A DNA stretch of 64,000 nucleotides, taken from Drechmeria coniospora (taxonomy: Eukaryota; Ascomycota; Sordariomycetes; Hypocreales; Ophiocordycipitaceae). The DNA is taken from positions 4,584,520 through 4,648,519 of the forward strand of contig NC_054389.1 in the NCBI RefSeq assembly GCF_001625195.1, given 5' to 3'. The position numbers and the translations under genes were made by a program. Each line of letters begins with the position of its first letter. Position 1 is the stretch's first letter. The notes under the pieces were generated by a model, which saw nothing but the letters and a program-made list of their open reading frames with translations, was not told where the DNA came from and searched no databases. Below are positions 47,014-59,036 of this stretch, piece after piece.

Positions 47014-47062
47014 CCCCCTGCCCCCTGCCCCCTGCTCCCTGCTTCCTGTTTCCTGTTCCCCG
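47014..47062. repeat. 7-bp tandem repeat (CCCCCTG)
   Basis: CCCCCTG is repeated three times from 47014, decaying through CTCCCTG, CTTCCTG and TTTCCTG into TTCCCCG-type units. Confidence 0.85.
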
Positions 47063-50000
47063 TTCCGCGTTCCCCGTCCCCGTCCGCCGACCCCTGCTCA
47101 TAACTGCCGGCATGGCAGGGCTGGGGAGGCAGTGCTCTCACAAGCCTGCTACCCTGGCAGCTAGGGACGAAAGGACAAAGGGACGCAGAGGGGAAGAGAC
47201 GGGGCTCCGGTCTGGAGGGTGAAACGGTTCGGCTGGGGGTTGCTTCCACTGGCGGATGCGGCGGAGGATCAGCCGAGGCAGGGCCAGGTGTGACGACGTT
47301 CATTCCGCCGGGTCACGTAGAGTAGGTGCATGAATGTGGCTCAAGTTCGAGCACACCTACCGCCTAGCTCCGTACCCGGCCACGGTGCTCTCCGCAAGAC
47401 CTGGCGGGCGGCCAATGAGCCGGAACGATGCCGGAACGATGATTATCTTGTGCCAAGGACTCGAACATGAAGGTTTCATCCCACAAGAAGAAACACGGGA
47501 CTGGAACATGAAAGGAAAGCTATCGTCTCTCCGCAAATTTGGAGAGCTTGGTTCACGGTTTCGGCTTGGTCTTCCGGGATAACTCGGCACAAGTACATAG
47601 TAGGACATGTGCACTTATTGCATTGCAAGGTACGGAGTACATGTATACTCCGCAAGATACTGTACACACAGGTACAACTACATATACTCCGTAATTACTT
47701 GCGACTCCGTACAAGATACATGTGCATGCCTGCTACAACTTACGTGTGAGCATACCTGCTGCTTCGTACAGTACAAGATACATGTATTTCTCGTAACACG
47801 TGTAATAAAGTATAACATGTGTAAAATGCCCAACGTGTAAAGTGTATATCTGCACTATTAATACTGCTGACGTATGTGTCGGTGTGTCATGGACGATGGC
47901 ATGTGTAAATGCGCATGTACAGTACATGTTCGCCCCAACGTCCACATGCAAACATACTGTACCCGAGTACATTCACGACACACACTCTTGCAAATAGTTC
48001 GCGATGGACTGTGACAGGACTGGGTGCACAACGGTCCATCAGTGGACTAGGCCTGCTCCGGGATCGCCGCGCAGACTCATCCACCGTCGTCGTCGAAGCA
48101 TTGTCGAAGTATGGGAAGGGGGAGGCTGTGGCCCGCTTGAATCGATTGGGGCAAGGCTTGGGCAAGGTATCCGACGCCACAGAACGCCTGAAACAAACGG
48201 GAACTAAGGATGTAGAGGCAAGCCGTATCTGAACTACGATTTAGCGTGCATCTGCGCTTGTACAGGTACATGTGCGTGTGCCGGTGCAGCACTCGCCAGC
48301 ATGCGGTGACACTACAGGTGTCAAGTACTGTACAGGAACGAGCGCTCCGTGCAGTACTAGCATACACCTCCATGTGCCATGGCTAACGGTGCCTCTTGGC
48401 CGACTTTAGCTTGCCATGCGATGCACCGCGATCCGCCGGCTCCATGTGAAATAGGGGCGGCAAGGCAAGGCAAGGAGACAAGCGACGCTCGGTCTGCGTT
48501 TGGTCCTCTGCGACAGGGCCTGGCCAGCAGCTGGGCTAAGGGCTCATCAGGTGGATGGATTCCTTCCTTGCTTCTTTTCATCGTCGTCTTCATCTTCGTC
48601 GTATTCTTCGTCTTATTGTTCTTCGTCCTCTCCTCCCTTTCCACCGAGACTGTTTCGTGGCGGCGGTACAGAGGCTGGCGATGGAAACGTGTCCGACGTG
48701 AAGCGGGGACGAACGGGCAACGGATCCGCGGCGGGACGAGGATGGCATCTCGGCGAATGCGTGTGATTATGACGACAGCGAGCGCACGTCGCGTGGCTTG
48801 CCCGACGCTGCGCTGGCTCGCGGCAAGCAAATGTTACACCTCCCTCCACAACCGGTAGATGCAGCACACGTACTTACATGTACAGGTACGAGCGAGCGCC
48901 TTGACGCATCTGTCCTTGCATGTGTGCATGCATGCATGTGTCTGTGAGTGCAGGCGAGCGCATGCTAGAATGAGTTGCCGCGGCCCCGGCATAGCGTACG
49001 TTCGTGTGTGGTGTGCGGCAGTACGGAGTACAAATGTCCAGATATTTGTTCTCCGTGAGGGAGGGGACAATGGCGAGCTGGGACGGGGCCGGGGCCCGAA
49101 GCCTGGCGCCACTGAGGCCACGAGTACGAAGGGCTCCGCACGGCGCGGCCGAGTCGTTGGATTGGTCCAAGAGACAGGACGAATGTCGAATCGGGCGAAC
49201 CAGCTTGGAGCGAAGGCTGGTACGTCGTTGTCGGCAGCCAAGATACGTCGGTTACCGTGTTGGAAGTCGTCGACCGTCTTGGTGCGCAAGGCAACGCGGC
49301 CAAGTCCAACCCAAGGAGGCAACAAGGCACTCACTCGTGTGATGTGATTTCGCCTCTCTCACCTGCAGGGCAGCAAACAAAAAATCCCTTCCACGGCCGT
49401 TTCAGATCCTCCGTCAACCTCTGCAAGGGACGTGCGTGGAAAAGAAAAAAAAGGGGTCCTGCAGGACTTCTGACGGATTGGTACCTGCTTGCTTGGTTGG
49501 TGGCGAATCGGCCTTGTCCGTCACGCGGCGCCATTGGTCGTTGGCCGTCGTTTCCACGTTTCGCCATTCGAGCTTGGGCGGCTACCATTCGCAGCCAGCG
49601 AGGCAGGAAGAACGGAGCGACCAGTGCCCTGGACGGACGAGCCGCTGAGCGGGCCCCGTGATTGGCAGAAGCCAAAGGCCGTTCGCCCATACGGCCCCGC
49701 TCTTTGGGTTTTGGCGCCTTCCATCGCTGGATAGGTACCGCTAGGTAGCGAGACTAGTGCCCAAGGTTCCCCGCCAGGAGAAGCGCCCAAGCTTCTCAGG
49801 GGGGGCTGGGGTGGACCGCGGGGAACCGCCGGGCAGGAAGGAGGAAGGAGCAGGAAAGCTCCGCCGGCAACGTCAGGTCGATCTGCACTCGTACGGATAG
49901 GTAGATAGATTCGCGTCTAGTACTGCACGAGTACAGAGACATGTACATGCCCGGGCAAGTGCATGAACAGGTACGAGTACGTGTTCACTGCCCCTCGTAC

Positions 50001-50075
50001 TGGTACATGCGGTCCGTACGAACGCACTTAATCGTGCTCGTACTTGTACACTTCTACTTCCTCGTTCATGTACCG

Positions 50076-50121
50076 TACAAGTGCAGTACAAGTGCAGTAC
50101 AAGTGCAGTACAAGTGCAGTA
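50076..50121. repeat. 11-bp tandem repeat (TACAAGTGCAG)
   Basis: Four full units of TACAAGTGCAG in perfect head-to-tail order, then TACATGTACGG. The unit is a relative of the AAGTAC/GTAC motifs scattered over the intergenic DNA. Confidence 0.88.
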
Positions 50122-50379
50122 CATGTACGGCGTATGTACGGAGTACGTGGTGCAGAACTAGGGGGCCCCGACGGTGGGATACAGCGGAGGCGACCATTGG
50201 GGAGTCGAGGCCTGCCGTCGAGGCGAACGAAGCGCCCGCGCGAACGCACGCACCGCGGTACCGAGGAAGGATGAAGTAGAGAGGAGGGAGAGATGGAGAA
50301 GAGTCAGACGCAGGTGCAGGGCGGTTGTGGAGCCTTGTGCTGTGAGCAGCCAGACGTGCTCCGTACAGTGCAGTGCTGT

Positions 50380-51526
50380 ACTGCCTTCCGTAGGCTCCCT
50401 CTTGCGTGACCCCCCCCTCCCTCAGACCCTCACCTTGACGCCCTCCTTTCCGTCTCCACCACCGGCTCGCTCGTACGCATGCCCGTTCGCTCGCGGCCGA
50501 TCGGCAGGATATCTTTTACAGCTGCCCCCCTCCTCGTTCCCTTTTCTCTCTTTCGACAACAGTTCGACCTGTTTTCGTTCCTCGTCACCGACACGCTCCC
50601 TTTCAAGAAGAGGCCGACTTGATTTTCGATTCTTTCCCATCCGCGTCAGCTGCGCTCACGTCCGCTTCCCTTCCCTCGCCTTCTCGTCCTCGGCGACCTT
50701 GGGCTCACGTCACGTCGGGTTCTCATTCCAACCCGACTCGACCCAACCCGTTCCCCTTGGCCTGTGCAGTTTGTCGACGACGTGTATAACTTTTTTCGAT
50801 TCATTCGACAGAATTCTCGTTGGGCGCCGCCAGCGGATCGCACCATCGCCCGTTTGACCATTTTCAGCCGTCTTGTCACGGCTCTTCAGACTCATCTGAC
50901 CTGACCGCCTTGGTACTCGTTCTGTTCAGTTCCCGTTCTTTCCGAACCTTCCTTTCGACGACTACGTCGAGCGTACAAACTTCCTATTTCACCCTCAGGC
51001 AATCTGACAGCCGGCAAGCCCGTCCGTCCGACTTCTGATCTGATCTGATCTGGCCGACCATCCACCAGCTCAGCTCAGCTGCCTGTTCCATTCTTCTTCT
51101 CTGCCATTCCTCGGCCCGCCCCTGCTTGCAGTGCCGTGGTTTTATCCCGACACGCACTCGACCCTTGACCCGCCTTTTCTACCGCTTCTCCCCATCGTCA
51201 CCTTCCCGCTTCGGCCTACGGCATCGTCCTTGACCACCAAGACCGTCAGCAACAGGCTCCGTCCGCACCCTTTCCCGCTCGGCAGGCCCTCCTGCGTTGC
51301 CTCCTTGGCGAATATCACAAGGCAGTCCGACCGGACTGACTGTTTGTTCACCTGCTCTCCTGCCGGTCCGTGACCCGCACGTTGCCCCCCCCTCGCCGTG
51401 GCCCAAGCCAGTGAAGCGAGGTCAAGTGCGACGACGGATCTCTTGAGCATAGATCTGCTCAAGGCCAACGACCAAAAGCCATCCTCTTTCCCCCTTTCTT
51501 TCTCTCTCCCGCACAAATCCGGCAAA
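50380..51526 (+). promoter_or_regulatory. long pyrimidine-rich leader/promoter
   Basis: Over about 1.1 kb the plus strand is dominated by C and T (CTTCTCCCC, TTTCTCTCTCCCGC), as is common upstream of highly expressed fungal genes. It ends at the ATG at 51527. It may contain an unrecognised leader intron; the transcription start cannot be placed. Confidence 0.4.
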
Positions 51527-52441
51527 ATGTCGACGTCACTCTCCCGTGCCTTCACGACACGCCGCTTCCGGTTGAGCAATGAATCGGCCGACGGCACCAA
51601 ATCGCCGCGACGAAGCGCCAGCACTACCGCTAAATCAAGCATCCCCCGTCACAAGATCTCGGCCCCTGTCGAGCTCATCCACACAACCAACATGCTCTCG
51701 TACAACGCACCCGACCTTCCGCGGGCCTCGCGCAGCAACTCGACCGACACGGTCAGCTCGCAGTCGGACGAGGATGCTGCCTACATCTTTGGCACCTCGA
51801 CGGCAGCCTCGACGCCTCCGACGAGCCCCGAGCCCTCCCCGCGCGAGCGTGCCTTGTCTCCGCCGCAGCCGAACCACCTGACGACGTACTTCAAGACGTC
51901 GGAGAAGGCGGTGCCGAGAATGCAGGCACCGCCGCCTGCCATTCCCGCCCGATCGGCATCCCACACCAAGAAAAGCTCCATCGAATCCGTCACTCGCTCG
52001 CGCTCGCTCTCGCGTGCCGGCAGGAACTCGGAGCACTCCCTCCCCGCCAGGTCCATCTCCTCTCGGCCCCCTTCCACCGCCACCCGCTCCTCGTCGGCTT
52101 CTCGCACCTCGGCTTCTCGCTCGCAGAAGCAGACGGTCGTCTTGCCGCCCCTGCCCGCCATGGCACCCGCAGTCTTGGCCTCGGCCCCTGCGACGACCCA
52201 GCAGCAGCCGACGGCCGGGGATGCCGATGCCTTTGACCTCGAGCTGGCCAAGGTCACGAAGCTGACCGTCGACAACGGCGGCGCTCGCCTGAACATCATC
52301 GATGAGGAGGAGCAGTATCTCGTCTCGCGCGGCTTGGTCAAGGTCAGCGCGGATGATTACCTCGGTGATATCTTGGGCCTCACCCAGTCATTCTTTCCTG
52401 ATCTCAACCGCGCCCTTCCGCCAGCCCCCGTGTGGATCTGA
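51527..52441 (+). CDS. Ser/Pro-rich protein with conserved C-terminal segment, unknown
   Basis: A single frame of 304 residues from the ATG in CAAAATGTCGACG. An upstream in-frame start at 51398 would add 43 residues, but it uses GTG, and the ATG has a better context. The first 250 residues are Ser/Thr/Pro/Arg-rich and disordered, with many SR, SP and RS dipeptides that suggest phosphorylation (RSRSLSRAGRNSEHS). A structured segment closes the protein: FDLELAKVTKLTVDNGG, LNIIDEEEQYLVSRGLVKVS and DYLGDILGLTQSFF. I do not recognise a named domain. The composition argues for a signalling, cytoskeletal or nuclear role, but no function can be assigned. Confidence 0.75.
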   Translation: MSTSLSRAFTTRRFRLSNESADGTKSPRRSASTTAKSSIPRHKISAPVELIHTTNMLSYNAPDLPRASRSNSTDTVSSQSDEDAAYIFGTSTAASTPPTSPEPSPRERALSPPQPNHLTTYFKTSEKAVPRMQAPPPAIPARSASHTKKSSIESVTRSRSLSRAGRNSEHSLPARSISSRPPSTATRSSSASRTSASRSQKQTVVLPPLPAMAPAVLASAPATTQQQPTAGDADAFDLELAKVTKLTVDNGGARLNIIDEEEQYLVSRGLVKVSADDYLGDILGLTQSFFPDLNRALPPAPVWI

Positions 52442-54197
52442 AGTCTCTCCTTCGCCACGGGGATCCTCTTCTTTCGGTTGTATATATTGCTCCCGAGTCT
52501 TCTTTCTTTCACTCTCTCCTTTCTCTCGCTCGCCCCTCGGTCACTCTTTCCCTGGGGCGACGGATATGGCTGGCCACGCTTATCGACCCATTTGATTTGG
52601 CCTAGGGTTTGGTGTGGACAAAAATGGTCGCATCGGACCATGTAGGAGGATAGGCCAGCTTTCCTACCGCCGGATCGGTGCCGGCCGAAGCCGCGCACAC
52701 GCCGGCTGCCGGGGCATTCTCGATGAGGAACCTCTGGCTGGTTGCTCGACGAGCAAAGCATTGATGCACGTTACGGCTGATGTATGTTGTTATGATGTGG
52801 ATATTTGAGCGCTTGATGGCTATGAATGACAGTACAGTATGTACACAACACGCATTGCCTCCGCCGTGTCCATGTTGCCATGTCGATGACTCCACGCGAC
52901 TTTGATGTGAACACGCTTGACCCTTGCATGGTCCATGAATGACTTGACCCGAATTGACATGAGCGAGCGAGAACTACTTGCTGAGCGGGCGGCCGACGAC
53001 ATGACCTCCGTTTGTCGCGTCCTTTAGCGGCATGGAGCGTTGTCGAGCTGAGCCGAACATGGACGAAGCCAGATTCCTCGGCGAATTACTCCGGCGTTCC
53101 GTACCTGCCTCCACAAGTCGCAAATAAATGCAGCATCCGAGTTCCTCGCTCATGCCCACCATCTCGTCATCTGCAACGTGACGTCTCTGCCTGACGCTCA
53201 TGCATCACCTTCGCACGTGGCCGAGACGATGACCAAGGTCCAGCACTTGCTTTGCCTAGCATCTCTTCTGGATACGGCGCCCTTCAGAGTTCGGCACTCC
53301 CCTCTCTGACCACTGACTGGCGGCCACGAAAGCAACGCCGGTGATATCAGGCCCCAGCTTCTACCAGTCGGACATGGGCTCTGTCGGTGTCCCCTGGTCG
53401 TTCACTGTCCACTGCCACTGCCCACTGGTCAAGGGTCAGGGGTTGGCTGCATAATCTCGGCAGGTGGCCGGTCTGACGGTCCCAGCTCAATACATCACAT
53501 TGCCGATACGCACATACATGTACGCACTCGTCCGTTCACGCAGCATGGAACGGCAACGGTCGTATGATTCGAGTGCGTGAGCGGACGAGGGGAAACGTTG
53601 CTGACTGCTCGCTCTTCATTCGCTAACTTTGACCTGCTGGTATCAGTCAGAGTCGGACGGACGAATCGGCCCTGAGGTGAGATATGCTCTGGCGGGTGCA
53701 TTGCAAAGCATAACTTGGGAGCCTAGGGGTATTCGTCTGGCATTTCATGGAGGAAAGCACTAATGAGCCTCAAGCTATGGATTCGCATGCAGGCTCGACT
53801 CAGCTGCTGGTTGCAAAATCTCACGCATGCGTCGTGCATCGATGCCATTTTCTTCGTCCTCGCCCTTCCACATACTGCCTGATCTGCCGGTTGACTTGCT
53901 AATTCTCCTACCTTTACTTTCACTTACAGCAACGTGAAGTGAGAATTCGCACGGTGCAAGTGGGGGAGGGTTCGTTCAGCCATGAAATTATCCAGCGATA
54001 TACATGCAGTCGTTCAGCTGCCAAGGGCGTTCAGCTCATGTCCACCCTCTTTTAGCCTGCCTCAGCCATGGCGTGGGACCCGAACGGCTTCGTGTGACCT
54101 TCATTTCCGGAACCATGACGATATTAATAGTCCTAGGGCATCTCCTGAGCAATGGCGGCAGCGCCGGATGTACGTGTGTCCCTCCTCCACCGTAGCC
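52442..54197. other. intergenic, no gene seen
   Basis: No coding support was found between the unknown Ser/Pro protein and the terpene cyclase. The cyclase frame is open upstream to 53982; those 72 extra codons do not look like family sequence and are taken as leader. Confidence 0.45.
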
Positions 54198-55387
54198 ATG
54201 AAACAAACGACGACGAGGACGACCAGCAAGGAAACCATCATCGGCCGACTCAGGGGCACCACTCTGCACATCCCCAACCTCCGGTACCCCCTGCGGCGTT
54301 GGCCTGGGCCTAGGAGAAATGCGCTCTACGAGGACATGTCCATGCTCGTGCGGGGCGTCCTCCGCGACGCCGCCATCGTCGTACCAGCCACCAAGACCCA
54401 GAGCGTGTGCGACGACTTCGCGCTCATGGCATGCCTCTGGTATCCGCAGGCATTGCGTGCCCAGCTCGAGACGCTGGTGAGGGTCCTCGTCTGGGTCTTC
54501 TTCTGGGACGACGGCTTCGAGGGCGACGGTCCGCTCGCCGCAGACCTCGACGGTGCTGAGCGCCGGCGGAAGAGCACCCGCAACGTCATTCGAGCGACGC
54601 TAGGGCTGGGTAACCTCGCTCCGGACGACGAGGTCGACTCTCTCAATGGGCTCCTCTTCGGATGCAGAGAGCAGTTCGCCGGCATGTCCCGGCCGTATCG
54701 TGAGCGCCTCTATCGCAACATCGACGACTTCATCAGCAGCTGCGCCGCTGAGCAGCACGTGCGACTCGCGGGGATTGTTCCCGACTTCAAGGGCTACATG
54801 AAGGTCCGCGTCGGTACCACAGGCGGCACCATCCTGTGTGCCTTGCTGGAATACGCCATGCAGACGGAGTTGGCGGCCGAGTTTATTGATTCCGACCACC
54901 GCAGGGGGGTCGAGAAGAGTGTCGAGATCATGATCGCCTACATAAACGACATCGTCTCGGTCAAGAAGGAGCTGGACGAGGGTGCAGGATGGACGCCGAA
55001 TGTCCTCTACTCCCTCATGGCAGGCGGCATGACGGCGGAGGAGGCTGTCGGATGGGTATCACGGGAAATGGGCCACGAACCCCTCCTGCTTGACCTGAGG
55101 GCGTTGCTTCTCCGAGTGGAAGTGTCCCGGAGGGAGGCGAGGCGCAGGGAAAGCGTTTGGAAGGCGACCGACGCGGAGCAGTCATGCCAAAGGTACATTG
55201 ACGGATGCAGGGCCATCATCGTCGGCTGGCTCGAGTTCGGGTGGGTACCTCGTCCAACGAATAATAATAATAAGTATAGACACCAACGATGCTGACTTGG
55301 CTGCTTCTTGTTCATAGCTTGCTCTCATCCCGCTATGGCATGCCAGAGTTTCTGTGTGAAGATGGCTCCCTCGACGTCGTACTCTGA
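54198..55387 (+). CDS. class I terpene cyclase (sesquiterpene synthase-like)
   Basis: Exons 54198-55240 and 55318-55387 give 370 residues, a normal size. The Asp-rich motif is DDGFE at 104-108 (in VFFWDDGFEGD), and the NSE triad is NDIVSVKKE at 250-258; both bind the Mg2+ cluster that ionises a prenyl diphosphate. IPNLRYPL near the start and the C-terminal RY in LLSSRYGMPEFL, recovered only after splicing the last 77-nt intron (GTGGGT, branch TGCTGAC, CATAG), fit the family. The protein is soluble and likely cytosolic. FPP is the probable substrate, but product and even chain length cannot be predicted. Without the splice the frame would end in a spurious tail of NNNNKYRHQRC. A start at 53982 would lengthen it to 442 residues. 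Confidence 0.9.
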
Positions 55388-55649
55388 TCCTCTCCTCTCT
55401 CTCCTTCCGTCATGCTCCCATCATGCTCCCTCATGCTCCCATCATGCGCGGTACGGCACAGTAGCTCGAAAAAGTACATGAAAAATGAAAATGAAAAAGG
55501 TCTAAAGAGATTAGAAAATGAAATGAAGGCTTGCGCGTCCTACGTTGGTCCAGCGCAACCTCGGCTCGCGCTGGTATGCCCGGCGGTGGACTCGAAAGGG
55601 CGGTCCAGTGTGCTGTATCAGAATGCAAGGATGGTGAAATGACTGCTGC

Positions 55650-56456
55650 TCACTGCATGCCCATGGGGTAAGCCGTCTTGACGAGGTCTGTAATGGTGAC
55701 AATCTTGTAGCCCCGCCGACGCAGCTCGGGGAGGACGGTGCTCAACATGGGCGCGGTCCAACCACGACGGTCGTGGCAGATGATGATGGCGCCCGGGTGG
55801 GCCATGCTCAGGATGTGCTTCGCGTTGACGGTGGGGTACGGTATCTGGGGGTCGTGGGGGTATATGCTGCCGAGGACGATGCGGAAGCCCCTGTTGCCGA
55901 GCATGTCTCGCATGCGCAGGTTGAAGAAGCCGGAACCTGGACGGAAATAGTTGTTGGGCAGTATCTTCTTCTCGGCTTCGTAGGCGGTCACGAGCTTCGC
56001 CTTGACCTCCTTGACCTGTGCCTCGAGCTGGTCGTTTGAGAGCGACGTCGAGGGCTCGTCGTGCATCGCGTGGTTGGCCAGCTCGTGTCCGTCGCGGATC
56101 AGCTGCCGCAGCGTGTCCTCCCGTCCGTCGACCTGGGCGCCGATGACGAAGAAGGTGGCGTGCGCGTCGTTTTCCCGCAGGATGGCCATGATATCCTTGG
56201 TGTGGGGCGAGGGCGCATCGTCGAGCGACAGGGCGATCACCTTCTCATTCGTCGTCACCTCGAAGAGGACATCGGGGAAGAGGCGGCGCAGGCTGCCGAT
56301 GAGGTAGCGCGGGGGCTTGTAGATGCAGTAGACCGAGTAGAGGGGCAGGACGAGGAGGAAAAGGAGGGCGGCGACGGCGGCGAGGGTGGCCATGCGGTTG
56401 CGTCGGACCCGTCGCCGAAGCTTGGTCGGGAGGCGAAAGAGAGCGATTCGGGGCAT
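55650..56456 (-). CDS. membrane-anchored polysaccharide (chitin) deacetylase, NodB domain
   Basis: One exon of 268 residues from the ATG at 56456; a longer open frame reaches 56768 but its start lacks family sequence. The N-terminus is basic (LRRRVRRNR), followed by one transmembrane helix at about 22-42, so this is probably a type II membrane protein with the domain outside or in the lumen. NodB motifs: ALSLDDAPSPHT (metal Asp 79-80), HELANHAMHDE (His129, and His132 or Asp133), YFRPGSGFFN, and CHDRRGW near the end. The family removes N-acetyl groups from chitin or related polymers, often in cell-wall shaping. The second metal motif has H-A-M-H-D rather than H-S/T-x-x-H, so the third ligand is probably Asp133. 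Confidence 0.9.
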   Translation of the reverse strand: MPRIALFRLPTKLRRRVRRNRMATLAAVAALLFLLVLPLYSVYCIYKPPRYLIGSLRRLFPDVLFEVTTNEKVIALSLDDAPSPHTKDIMAILRENDAHATFFVIGAQVDGREDTLRQLIRDGHELANHAMHDEPSTSLSNDQLEAQVKEVKAKLVTAYEAEKKILPNNYFRPGSGFFNLRMRDMLGNRGFRIVLGSIYPHDPQIPYPTVNAKHILSMAHPGAIIICHDRRGWTAPMLSTVLPELRRRGYKIVTITDLVKTAYPMGMQ

Positions 56457-57667
56457 GGAGACGAGGCGAGCCGAGGGACATTGGCTGGGGATCTTCGCAG
56501 AGGAGCTCCTCGCCGTCGGGCAATCGTCGCGCGCAACTCGGTTCAGGTCGGCGGCATGCTCCGGAGGCCTGCGCGCTTGTTGCCGGAGGGGTGGAGGATG
56601 GAGGGTGGAGGATGCAGGACGGGTTGTCGGTTTCGCAGTCGGCGAGGTTGGATTGTGACGAGAGCCTGCCCAGTCCACCAGGGCTGCACTGCACGGACGA
56701 CGGAATAAATGTACTGTACAGAAATGCTGTGCTGACGTGTGCTCATCCAACCCGAAGGTGAGCAGCAAATCCGGAGCACGAATGACGAACGGATTGGAGC
56801 GTTATCCCGGTCGAGATGCTGTCGGGGATGCGCAGAGGGGTAAATGGGCTGGAAGGCCGGAAGCGAGGAAGTCAAGAAGTCGAGCAGGTTGTGACGGCAG
56901 AAAGCAAACCCAGCAAAGGACGGCGGCGGCAGGGGTCGGGATGACGGGATGCGGCTGCCGTTGAGCGGCTACTGCCAAACGGAGAGTCTAAGTAATAAGT
57001 ACAAGCGACAAGCTAGCGTCGCCGTAGGTTGGCTTGTTGGTCGCAATTACCTTGCCATCCGTTTTCGGCCACATGCAGCGGGGTGGTGGGTGGAGATGTC
57101 TTGTTTGTCGTGCCTGCCTTGCCTTGCGTACTGTATCTGTCGTGCCTGCTTTGCCTGTCGTGCCTGTGCCTGCCTTGCCTGTCTTGACCGACTTGCTTGT
57201 CTCGGCTCGCCTCCGGGTCAGGCATCATTCGTTCACAACGATCACAACTTCGTACGAGCAAACCCACCTAGTATTCCAATACATTCTCGGTGCTTGCGTG
57301 CCGGCTGTAAATATCGGTCTATGCGTGCACTTGGGACAGGTCACGGCCAGGACGGTCAAAACCAGACCGAAGCGAAGCATGTTGACACGCTCCGTCCCTC
57401 CTTCCTTGTTCATCTGCCCGTGCGACTCGTGCTTCAGCCATGGCCTGATCTGATCTCATCCAGGATGTACCTGGACCGCTCTTGCCCCAAGGGTGGCAAG
57501 TCCCGAGGGCTGCGAGTTGCGAGTCTCTGGCACTAACTTACTAGTACACGTGCATGATAGCATGGTATATATATGTACGTGCACGTGCACCGAGGGCAGA
57601 GGGGAATGACGAAGCTAGACCAGCCTACATCTCTTCGTACAACGAGTCGATTGAATCGATGACCGTC
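56457..57667. other. intergenic, no gene seen
   Basis: The promoter of the deacetylase should lie at the left edge. 57100-57200 has a run of CCTGCCTTG/TCGTGCCTG short repeats. No coding support was found. Confidence 0.45.
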
Positions 57668-59036
57668 TCACCGCAATGACTCGAGTCCCTGTCGGAGATC
57701 CTCGGTGAGGTCCTCGAGTGATTCTACACCGATGCTCAAGCGCAGCAGCCTCCTGTCGACGGCCGGGTCCGACATGGCCCGCCACTCGATGAGGCTCTCG
57801 ACGCCGCCGAGGCTCGTCGCGTGGTGGAAGAGCCGCAGGCGACTGGGCAGCGTCATGGCCGCCTTCTGGTCCCTCATCCACACGGCAAAGACGGCACCGT
57901 AGCCGGCTGGCATCTGCCTGCGCAACCAGCTCCCCTCCGAACTGGCCTCGGCCTGCAGGCTCGCGTGCTGCACCCGGTCGACGAGGCTGCCCACGGCCGA
58001 GCTCCGGTCTTGCATCTCCCGGGCGAGCCAGGCGACCAGAGCCGAGGCGGTGGCGCTCTGGCGTGTGACGCGCAGCTCGAGCGTCCGCAACGATCGCATG
58101 CCCAACCAGCCCTCGAGGCTGCCCATGACGGAACCGAGGACGAGCCGGTCGGCGACGAGGTCTGCCATCCAGTCCAGACCCGGCCGCAGCGCCAGGACGC
58201 CGCAGAGCATGTCCGAATGGCCGCCAAAGTACTTGGTGCCGCTGTGCATGACGACGTCGGCGCCCCACGCAAAGGGCTCGAGCAGCGGCGGCGGCGCAAA
58301 GGTGGCATCGACGGTCAGGTAGGCGCCCACCCGTCGGGCCTTGTCGGCGTAGTGCTGCAGGTTGCGTGCCTCGCCCGTCGGGTTGAGGGGCGTCTCCACG
58401 TGGACGACGTCGCCCGCCCGCAACGCCGATTCGTCGCAGTCGAGCGGCAGCCGCTCGAGGCCCGTCAACCGCGACAACAGGTCGATGACGCCGTGGCAGC
58501 CGTGGTAGCCGTCGCCTATGGCGATGCGACGCGGGTTGATGCGCACCAGCATGGCGTGGAAGGCCGCGAGGCCCGACGAGTAGGTCAAGGACGGGCCGCC
58601 GAGGATGGAGGTGAGCAGGGCCTCGAGCCGTGTCGTATTGGGGCAAGAATCGCGCGAGTAGATGTGCGAGTCGCGCGGCGCCGCCGGCTGCGAGGAGAAT
58701 TTCATCAGCAACCTCGGAACCAGTTCGACTTGGCAGCACGCACAGCAGACTCTTTCCAGCCGAGCGCCTCCAAGCCGAGCGTGGGAGACGTACGTCGATG
58801 TTGTCCCAGCCGAGCAGCTGATCCGGGTCGTCGCTGTACCGGAACGTCGTGCTGACGTGCATGGCCGGCGCCACGGCTCGGTGGGCGGCGATGCGGTCAT
58901 CGGCGTGAACGGTCCGGGACGACAAGGACAGCCGGCCGAGGGCGACGGCATCATCAGCGGAGTCGTCGGAGGCGGCGGTCGGAGGCCCAGAAGCCGTGGC
59001 GGCTGCCGGCACCTCGATCACTTTTCCATTCGCCAT
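57668..59036 (-). CDS. Cys/Met-metabolism PLP-dependent enzyme (CGS/CBL-like)
   Basis: Exons 59036-58794 and 58687-57668 on the minus strand give 420 residues. Splicing links LLGWDNID to PAAPRDSHIYSRDSCPNTTR, the usual family sequence. Further blocks are LTYSSGLAAFHAML, VETPLNPTGEARN, VDATFAPPPLLEPFAWGADV and HSGTKYFGGHSD, with the PLP-binding Lys near residue 233. This is the fold-type I Cys/Met metabolism family (cystathionine gamma-synthase, beta- and gamma-lyases). The fungal branch related to yeast YML082W and YLL058W is the nearest guess from the motif wording. The exact substrate cannot be deduced. The N-terminus (MANGKVIEVPAAATASG) gives no clear targeting signal. Confidence 0.88.

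Larger units (their letters stand above)
46854..51526. other. 4.7-kb region without a supported gene
   Basis: Holds a 7-bp tandem repeat (47014), an AT-rich motif block (47590-48010), frames of 100-160 codons at 48380-49700 without conserved motifs, an 11-bp tandem repeat (50076) and, from 50380, a pyrimidine-rich leader. Nothing recognisable as a gene, tRNA or transposon was found. Confidence 0.4.

Noticed and set aside
47455..47480. tRNA B-box-like sequence on the minus strand
   Set aside because: The reverse complement has TTCGAGTCC but the T stem does not pair and no A box or acceptor stem fits.
54198..59036. terpene biosynthetic gene cluster
   Set aside because: Only one cyclase; the neighbouring deacetylase and PLP enzyme are common single genes, and no P450, transporter, reductase or regulator is present.
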